From Moraxellaceae bacterium REDSEA-S32_B1 (GTDB taxonomy: Bacteria; Pseudomonadota; Gammaproteobacteria; Pseudomonadales; Moraxellaceae), in the NCBI GenBank assembly GCA_001626925.1, contig LUOR01000027.1:1-64000 (forward strand): a stretch of DNA of 64,000 nucleotides. Reading direction: 5' to 3'. Every line of letters starts with the position of its first letter. The stretch's first letter is position 1. Position numbers and translations under genes: made by a program. A model generated the notes under the pieces. That model did not search any database, was not told the DNA's origin, and saw only the letters and a list, made by a program, of their open reading frames with translations. Positions 58,077 to 64,000 of the stretch are shown here, one piece after another.

Positions 58077-58444
58077 GAACAATCCTATTGTGCTTTAAAC
58101 CTCTAGCCTAGACCTATTGTGTGATCTGACTATGACTTTGAAACTACGGTGACTTTGATGAATATTATTCGTAACTATAAATCATGACAAAAACAGCAAC
58201 TTTATATTATGCACAGCTTTGATACGAAAATCTTGTCAAATTATGCAATTGCCTCACTTTGCATACAATTTTTCCTATATTTTTCTGCGAAAAACTCTCT
58301 AGAATTCTTGGTGAAAAATCAAGGCTCATCGAATTTTCTAATCTCAATGATTAAAATTACACGTTGAACAAAGCCCCAAATCGAACGTCAAATCACGTAT
58401 ACTTGGCAATATCGTTTAAAAGCAATTAATTTAAGGAAAAGTAA
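58077..58444. other. Divergent intergenic region, ftsK to trxB
   Basis: This 368-bp gap holds the ftsK promoter listed below and a possible trxB -10 (TATACT, 58398-58403) whose -35 is weak. I found no gene, repeat or strong hairpin. Confidence 0.6.
58162..58190 (-). promoter_or_regulatory. Promoter of ftsK
   Basis: On the minus strand TTGTCA (58185-58190) and TAATAT (58162-58167) are 17 bp apart, a strong sigma-70 match. Confidence 0.72.
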
Positions 58445-59392
<948 letters not shown>

Positions 59393-59507
59393 TCTATATC
59401 TGTTATTAGCTAATCATCCAAAACCAAAGTGACGTGAGTTGCTTTGGTTTTTTACTGTCTAGATTTGCTTTATACTTTTTCAACAATAGTCTTAAACAAG
59501 GCGTATT

Positions 59508-60275
59508 ATGTTCATATCACACACCGATCAAGACAGTCTGCATGATGCATTTTGCATTTATGATTTTCCTGATATTGCACAAGCCGATCAGCACGGACAA
59601 GGCTTGATTTGCATTGGTGGTGACTTGCAACCTGCGACATTAATTAGCGCTTATCGACATGGATTGTTTCCATGGTTTAATGAAGATGATCCGATCTGTT
59701 GGTGGAGTCCTGAGCCACGTTGTGTGATTTATCCTGAGCAATTTCAACCGAGTAAAAGCTTAGTGCGCAACATGAAAAAATTTGATTATCAGATTCGTTT
59801 TGATCAGGCTTTTCGTGATGTCATTTCGCAATGTGCAGCGCCAAGAAGCTATGCAGAAGACACATGGATTAGCGAAGAAATCATCGAACAATACGTTGCA
59901 TTACACCAGCTCGGTTTTGCGCACAGTGTCGAAGTATGGGATGGTGATGAACTCATTGGTGGCTTGTACGGGCTGAATTTTGGACGTGGCTTCTTTGGTG
60001 AATCGATGTTTAATCGCCGTGTCGACACCTCCAAAATGGCATTCTATGCCTTGATGTTACTGGCTAAAAAAGAACAATTGCCGTGGGTAGATTGTCAATT
60101 GGTCAATGATCATTTGCTCAGTTTAGGTGCGACTGCCCTGCCACGGGCTGATTTTTTACAATCTTTAGAAAAAACCATTACACAGCCCAATATCGATTGG
60201 CAACCGTATCAAAACAGTGTATTTTCTACTAAAGGACTTGCAGAAACACAAAGCTTTGTGTCATCTGCGCAATAA
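59508..60275 (+). CDS. aat: Leucyl/phenylalanyl-tRNA-protein transferase
   Basis: Aat adds Leu or Phe from tRNA to proteins with N-terminal Lys or Arg, marking them for ClpS/ClpAP. The 255 residues include [26 protein letters not shown] and [14 protein letters not shown] near the start, [29 protein letters not shown] in the core, and [16 protein letters not shown]-like [16 protein letters not shown] at the end. It is followed 38 bp later by bpt, so the two N-degron writers are probably one operon. Confidence 0.96.
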   Translation: MFISHTDQDSLHDAFCIYDFPDIAQADQHGQGLICIGGDLQPATLISAYRHGLFPWFNEDDPICWWSPEPRCVIYPEQFQPSKSLVRNMKKFDYQIRFDQAFRDVISQCAAPRSYAEDTWISEEIIEQYVALHQLGFAHSVEVWDGDELIGGLYGLNFGRGFFGESMFNRRVDTSKMAFYALMLLAKKEQLPWVDCQLVNDHLLSLGATALPRADFLQSLEKTITQPNIDWQPYQNSVFSTKGLAETQSFVSSAQ

Positions 60276-60313
60276 ATAAACCAATTGACAATCACCACAG
60301 CTCAAAATAGGTA

Positions 60314-61123
60314 TTGCCAATGAAACCATATTCGCCATTTACATCTTTAGATGATCTGCAATATTACATCACGCCACCGCATGAATGTAGTTATTTGGCG
60401 CGTCGTTCGGCACGTATGGTTTTTCTTGATCCAATTCATTGCATCGATACCGTCACACTCTCTGAACTGTCCCGCTCGGGTTTTCGTCGTAGCGGTGACT
60501 TTGTTTATCGCCCAGAGTGCCATCTCTGTCGGCAATGTCTTTCTTCTCGTGTGCCTGCTGCGCTTTTTACACCAAATAGCCAACAAAAGAAAACCATTAA
60601 GCGCAATCAAGATTTAGAAATGCGCATTACCCCTACTTCGCAGCCGCAAGATTATCATTATGATTTGTACGAACGCTATATTCGTTTGCGTCATCATGAT
60701 GGCGACATGTTTCCACCGAGCTATGAGCAATTTGAAAAATTCCTTGTGCATAGCTGTACTCATAGCTTTTTCTTAGAGCTATGGAAAGATGACCGTTTAA
60801 TGAGTGTGGCAACTTGTGATCAGCTCGATGATGGCTTGTCTGCGGTGTATACTTTTTTTGAACCTGAAGAAGCCAAACGAAGTCTCGGCGTGTATTCCAT
60901 TCTCAATCAAATTGAATATGTCAAAAGTCAGGGTTTAAGTTATCTCTATCTCGGCTACTGGGTGCCACATTCCAATAAAATGAATTATAAATCGCAGTAT
61001 GCGCCACTTGAGATATTACTTGATGGACAATGGCATCGTTTAAACAAGCATTTGAATGCGGATGAAATTCAACGGCTTGGTGATTCATTACTGACAACTT
61101 TGCCGTCGCATTTAAGTCGTTGA
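60314..61123 (+). CDS. bpt: Aspartate/glutamate leucyltransferase
   Basis: Bpt (ATE1-like) adds Leu to proteins that begin with Asp or Glu, feeding the ClpS pathway. The 269 residues carry the N-terminal block CSYLARRSARMVFLDP and the cysteine cluster RPECHLCRQCLSSRVP. The transferase core has AVYTFFEPEEAKRSLGVYSILNQIEYVKSQGLSYLYLGYWV. It stands directly behind aat. The length is within the family's range. Confidence 0.94.
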   Translation: MPMKPYSPFTSLDDLQYYITPPHECSYLARRSARMVFLDPIHCIDTVTLSELSRSGFRRSGDFVYRPECHLCRQCLSSRVPAALFTPNSQQKKTIKRNQDLEMRITPTSQPQDYHYDLYERYIRLRHHDGDMFPPSYEQFEKFLVHSCTHSFFLELWKDDRLMSVATCDQLDDGLSAVYTFFEPEEAKRSLGVYSILNQIEYVKSQGLSYLYLGYWVPHSNKMNYKSQYAPLEILLDGQWHRLNKHLNADEIQRLGDSLLTTLPSHLSR

Positions 61124-61145
61124 TTTAAAACTTTTAGAAAACAAA

Positions 61146-61173
61146 AAGTTGCCCAAAATTTCTTGAGCAACTT
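61146..61173. terminator. Terminator between bpt and prpF
   Basis: AAGTTGCCCAAAA pairs with TCTTGAGCAACTT (two G-U pairs); read on the minus strand it ends in TTTTTG, fitting prpF, and it may stop bpt too. Confidence 0.75.
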
Positions 61174-61198
61174 CTTTAAACTAATTCAAACTGACAAG

Positions 61199-62425
61199 TT
61201 ATTTTAAAGTATCGGCAGGCACTCGCACCCAACCTTCCATAATCACTCGCGCACTACGGCTCATGATGGCTTTTTTTACTTGCCATTGACCATTTTGCTG
61301 TATCGCTTCAGCGCCGACTTTCAGCGTGCCTGATGGATGACCAAAGCGAACAGTTTGACGTACCGCACCGCCTGCGGCTAGATTGACCAATGTGTTTGGA
61401 ATCGCTGCCGCCGTACCGATTGCCACCGCTGCAGTACCCATCATGGCATGATGCAGTTTGCCCATCGACATGGCACGCACCAACACATCTATATCTGCAG
61501 CTAAAACTTGTTTACCACTTGATGAGACATAGTCAGTGGGTTTAGCGACAAAGGCAATTTTCGGCGTGTGCTGACGTGATGCTGCCTCACTCACCTCTTG
61601 AATTAAGCCCATTTTTAATGCGCCATACGCTCGAATAGTTTCAAGTTTTGCCAATGCTTGAGTGTCATTATTTATGTGATCTTGTAGCTCTGTGCCTGTG
61701 TAGCCCAAATCTTCCGCATTAATAAAAATGGTCGGAATACCTGCATTGATAAAAGTCGCTTGAAAACTACCAATATTGGGTACGTCAAAAGTATCCACCA
61801 CATTCCCCGTTGGAAACATTGCACCGCCATCTTCACCATCATCGGCTGGATCAAGAAACTCAATCTGCACCTCTGCCGCTGGGAAAGTCACGCCATCCAG
61901 CTCAAAATCACCCAACTCTTGTACCTCACCATCCGTCATTGGAATATGCGCTATGATGGTTTTTTCAATATTTTTCTGCCAAATGCGTACCGTACATAGA
62001 CCATTTTCAGGAATGCGATTTGCATCGACCAAACCGTTGTTAATCGCAAATGCACCGACCGCTGCGGTGAGATTGCCACAATTCCCACTCCAATCCACAA
62101 AAGCTTTATCTATCGACACTTGCCCGAATAGGTAATCCACATCATGGTCAGAAGATTCACTTTTCGACAAAATGACTGTCTTACTGGTGCTAGAGCTCGC
62201 TCCGCCCATGCCATCGATTTGTTTGCCGTAAGGATCAGGACTGCCAATGACACGCAATAAAAGTTGATCACGAATCCGCCCTGTTGTTTGCGCTTCCACT
62301 GGCAAATCAGTCAGTTTAAAAATTACGCCTTTACTGGTACCACCACGCATATAGGTTGCAGGTATTTTGATTTGTTTGCTCGATGTGGTTGTCTGCGTAT
62401 TGTCTTGAGCATGGGTAGAAGACAT
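61199..62425 (-). CDS. prpF: PrpF-family isomerase
   Basis: PrpF isomerises 2-methylaconitate in the AcnD branch of the methylcitrate cycle. The 408 residues open with IPATYMRGGTSKGVIF, whose Lys and Cys-free loop are typical. GNCGNLTAAVGAFAINNGLV holds the catalytic-type Cys, and the end has VRQTVRFGHPSGTLKVGAE. No prpB, prpC or acnD lies nearby, so a related activity such as 4-oxalomesaconate tautomerase is possible. GAGGA is 8 bp before the ATG. Confidence 0.85.
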   Translation of the reverse strand: MSSTHAQDNTQTTTSSKQIKIPATYMRGGTSKGVIFKLTDLPVEAQTTGRIRDQLLLRVIGSPDPYGKQIDGMGGASSSTSKTVILSKSESSDHDVDYLFGQVSIDKAFVDWSGNCGNLTAAVGAFAINNGLVDANRIPENGLCTVRIWQKNIEKTIIAHIPMTDGEVQELGDFELDGVTFPAAEVQIEFLDPADDGEDGGAMFPTGNVVDTFDVPNIGSFQATFINAGIPTIFINAEDLGYTGTELQDHINNDTQALAKLETIRAYGALKMGLIQEVSEAASRQHTPKIAFVAKPTDYVSSSGKQVLAADIDVLVRAMSMGKLHHAMMGTAAVAIGTAAAIPNTLVNLAAGGAVRQTVRFGHPSGTLKVGAEAIQQNGQWQVKKAIMSRSARVIMEGWVRVPADTLK

Positions 62426-62520
62426 ATTGAAAAATCCTCATTTACAATCAATTAAAAGGTGCATCATTTAAACGCTAGAAAAATATTAGAAAATTTTAAC
62501 CAGTTTTTGAGCGATTAGAA

Positions 62521-63828
62521 TTATCCTAAAGAACCATTTTTCATTTCTACAAAAGTTGCTTTGGCTGCCGCAATGGTTTTTTCAATATCTTTATCGCTGT
62601 GCATCGATGAAATGAAACCCGCTTCAAATGCTGATGGTGCAAGATACACGCCACGATTTAACATGCCGTGGAAAAATTGTTTAAAAGCTTCGCTATCACA
62701 TTTCAACATCGCTTCAAAACTGGATAAATCCTCTTGATCAGTAAAGTACAGACCAAACATTGCGCCAACTTGTTGGGTTTTAAAAGCAACACCCGCTTCA
62801 TCAGCAGCAGATTGTAAACCTGCGAGTAATTTTGCCAATTGTGCTTCAAGCTTTGCATAGAAACCATCTTGGCGAATATGTTTAAACATTGCCAATCCTG
62901 CACGCATCGCCAAAGGATTTCCTGACAATGTACCTGCTTGATACACACCACCAAGTGGTGCGATACATTGCATCATTTCACGCTTGCCACCAAACGCACC
63001 GACTGGAAGCCCTGCACCAATAATTTTCCCTAAGGTAATTAAATCAGGTTCAACATTGTACAGCGTATGCGCACCGCCAAGTGCCACACGAAAACCTGTC
63101 ATGACCTCATCGATGATAAAGACAGCCTTGTATTGATCGCAAACACGACGAATCGCCTGTAGAAAGCCTTCTTTTGGAATGACGAGATTCATATTACCTG
63201 CGACTGGCTCGACAATCACCCCTGCGATTTCTTGACCGAATTTTTCAAAACATTTCTCCAAAGCTTCGATGTCGTTATACGGTAAGACGATGGTATGTTT
63301 GGCAAAATCTTCAGGTACACCTTTCGAGGTTGGTTCGCCCAAAGTCAACAAAGCAGAGCCCGCTTTAACCAAAAGTGAATCGGAATGACCGTGATAGCAA
63401 CCTTCAAACTTAATAATTTTATCTCGTCCAGTATAGCCACGAGCAAGACGAATCGCCGTCATCGTCGCTTCCGTACCTGAGTTGGTCATGCGAATCAAAT
63501 CAATCGACGGGAGAATTTCGCAAATTACATCTGCAAGCGTCGTTTCTGCAACGGTCGGTGCGCCGTAGCTTAGTCCATCTTCAGCAGCTTGTTGCACAGC
63601 TTTTACAATATCAGGATGTGAATGTCCTAAAATCATTGGCCCCCAAGAGCCAACATAGTCAATATATTGATTGTCATCTTCGTCCCACAAATATGCGCCT
63701 TTTGCACGTTTGATAAATACTGGCGTGCCACCGACACCTTTAAAAGCACGTACAGGTGAATTCACGCCACCTGGAATATGCTTTGAGGCTTCTTCAAAAA
63801 GTTGCGCTTGTTTGGCAGAAGTAAACAT
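62521..63828 (-). CDS. hemL: Glutamate-1-semialdehyde 2,1-aminomutase
   Basis: HemL makes 5-aminolevulinate for haem by moving the amino group, using pyridoxal phosphate. The 435 residues include [53 protein letters not shown] and the PLP Lys in [17 protein letters not shown]. The ORF track starts at a TTG six codons early; the ATG at 63828 with GAG before it gives [19 protein letters not shown]. thiE follows upstream on the same strand, 56 bp away. Confidence 0.96.
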   Translation of the reverse strand: MFTSAKQAQLFEEASKHIPGGVNSPVRAFKGVGGTPVFIKRAKGAYLWDEDDNQYIDYVGSWGPMILGHSHPDIVKAVQQAAEDGLSYGAPTVAETTLADVICEILPSIDLIRMTNSGTEATMTAIRLARGYTGRDKIIKFEGCYHGHSDSLLVKAGSALLTLGEPTSKGVPEDFAKHTIVLPYNDIEALEKCFEKFGQEIAGVIVEPVAGNMNLVIPKEGFLQAIRRVCDQYKAVFIIDEVMTGFRVALGGAHTLYNVEPDLITLGKIIGAGLPVGAFGGKREMMQCIAPLGGVYQAGTLSGNPLAMRAGLAMFKHIRQDGFYAKLEAQLAKLLAGLQSAADEAGVAFKTQQVGAMFGLYFTDQEDLSSFEAMLKCDSEAFKQFFHGMLNRGVYLAPSAFEAGFISSMHSDKDIEKTIAAAKATFVEMKNGSLG

Positions 63829-63884
63829 AAAATTTCTCGATTTCAATAATTTAAAGACAATTTTGATTTGGAATCACAATACGA

Positions 63885-64000
63885 TTAAGTGTAATTAAAT
63901 AAGGCTGACCATGCTTCAATGCGCTGTGGAATCTGTTCAGATTCAAGCCCGAGTATACCACTGACCACAGCACAAAGATCAGCACCTGCAGTGATGACTG
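63885..64000 (-). CDS. thiE: thiE (thiamine-phosphate synthase), 3' end only
   Basis: The last 38 codons of a minus-strand gene are present: VITAGADLCAVVSGILGL, then a helical tail ending in TAA at 63885-63887. The GADxxAVVSxI block is the phosphate-binding end of ThiE, which joins the pyrimidine and thiazole halves of thiamine. The start lies beyond the window. It reads towards hemL with a 56-bp gap, so the two may be cotranscribed. Confidence 0.75.
   Translation of the reverse strand, partial: VITAGADLCAVVSGILGLESEQIPQRIEAWSALFNYT

Overview
The window looks like a chromosomal segment of an Acinetobacter-type gammaproteobacterium (Moraxellaceae). The evidence is the AT-rich base composition, proteins that match Acinetobacter/Pseudomonas-type versions (AbeS-like SMR pump, MetR, PrpF, FtsK), and a type I-F CRISPR-Cas locus. 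Species was not determined; all calls are by reading, with no database search.

Region 1 (1-7381) is the only clearly accessory part: a type I-F CRISPR-Cas locus read left to right. It holds the 3' half of cas3, then intact csy1-csy2-csy3-csy4, an AT-rich leader with a consensus IHF site, and an array of 24 identical 28-bp repeats with 23 spacers of exactly 32 bp. The cas3 reading frame stops being Cas3-like upstream of about base 88. Bases 1-87 have stops in all three forward frames and contain two hairpins, so cas3 appears to be interrupted by inserted DNA whose other end lies outside the window. The crRNA-binding complex and crRNA maturase look complete, while the nuclease-helicase does not.

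Region 2 (7.5-18 kb) is housekeeping and stress genes: MarC, an alpha/beta hydrolase, yaaA, lysS, a UspA protein, dusB, a DUF1615 lipoprotein followed by a sirtuin, tRNA-Glu, a LysR regulator, a nitroreductase with a strong upstream palindrome, a YqaA-type membrane protein and tRNA-Trp. Region 3 (18-28 kb, nearly all minus strand) has a membrane protein that looks like an M48 protease with its HEXXH motif destroyed, purF-cvpA-pyrD, malate synthase G (glcB), zapE and a DUF2505 protein.

Region 4 (28-31.6 kb) is a four-gene minus-strand operon: two TelA-like coiled-coil proteins and two small membrane proteins, with a small, apparently frameshifted ORF behind it. Region 5 (31.8-47.7 kb) carries queG, an RDD protein, pepN, an SMR pump, a cysteine-rich unknown protein, ahpF, trmB, a PlsC-type acyltransferase, a DUF4349 lipoprotein, a GST, a YebC protein, a DUF1287 protein, metR with a MetR-box match, a small lipoprotein and an RhlB-type helicase.

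Region 6 (47.9-64 kb) has dnaX, a Nif3-like protein, pyrC-rnt, an amino-acid permease, a LysE-type exporter, ftsK diverging from trxB, the N-degron transferases aat and bpt, a PrpF-family isomerase, hemL and the 3' end of thiE. The most unusual signals are the broken-nuclease I-F locus, the pseudo-M48 membrane protein, the TelA operon with its broken small ORF, and the Cys-rich unknown at 36.8 kb.
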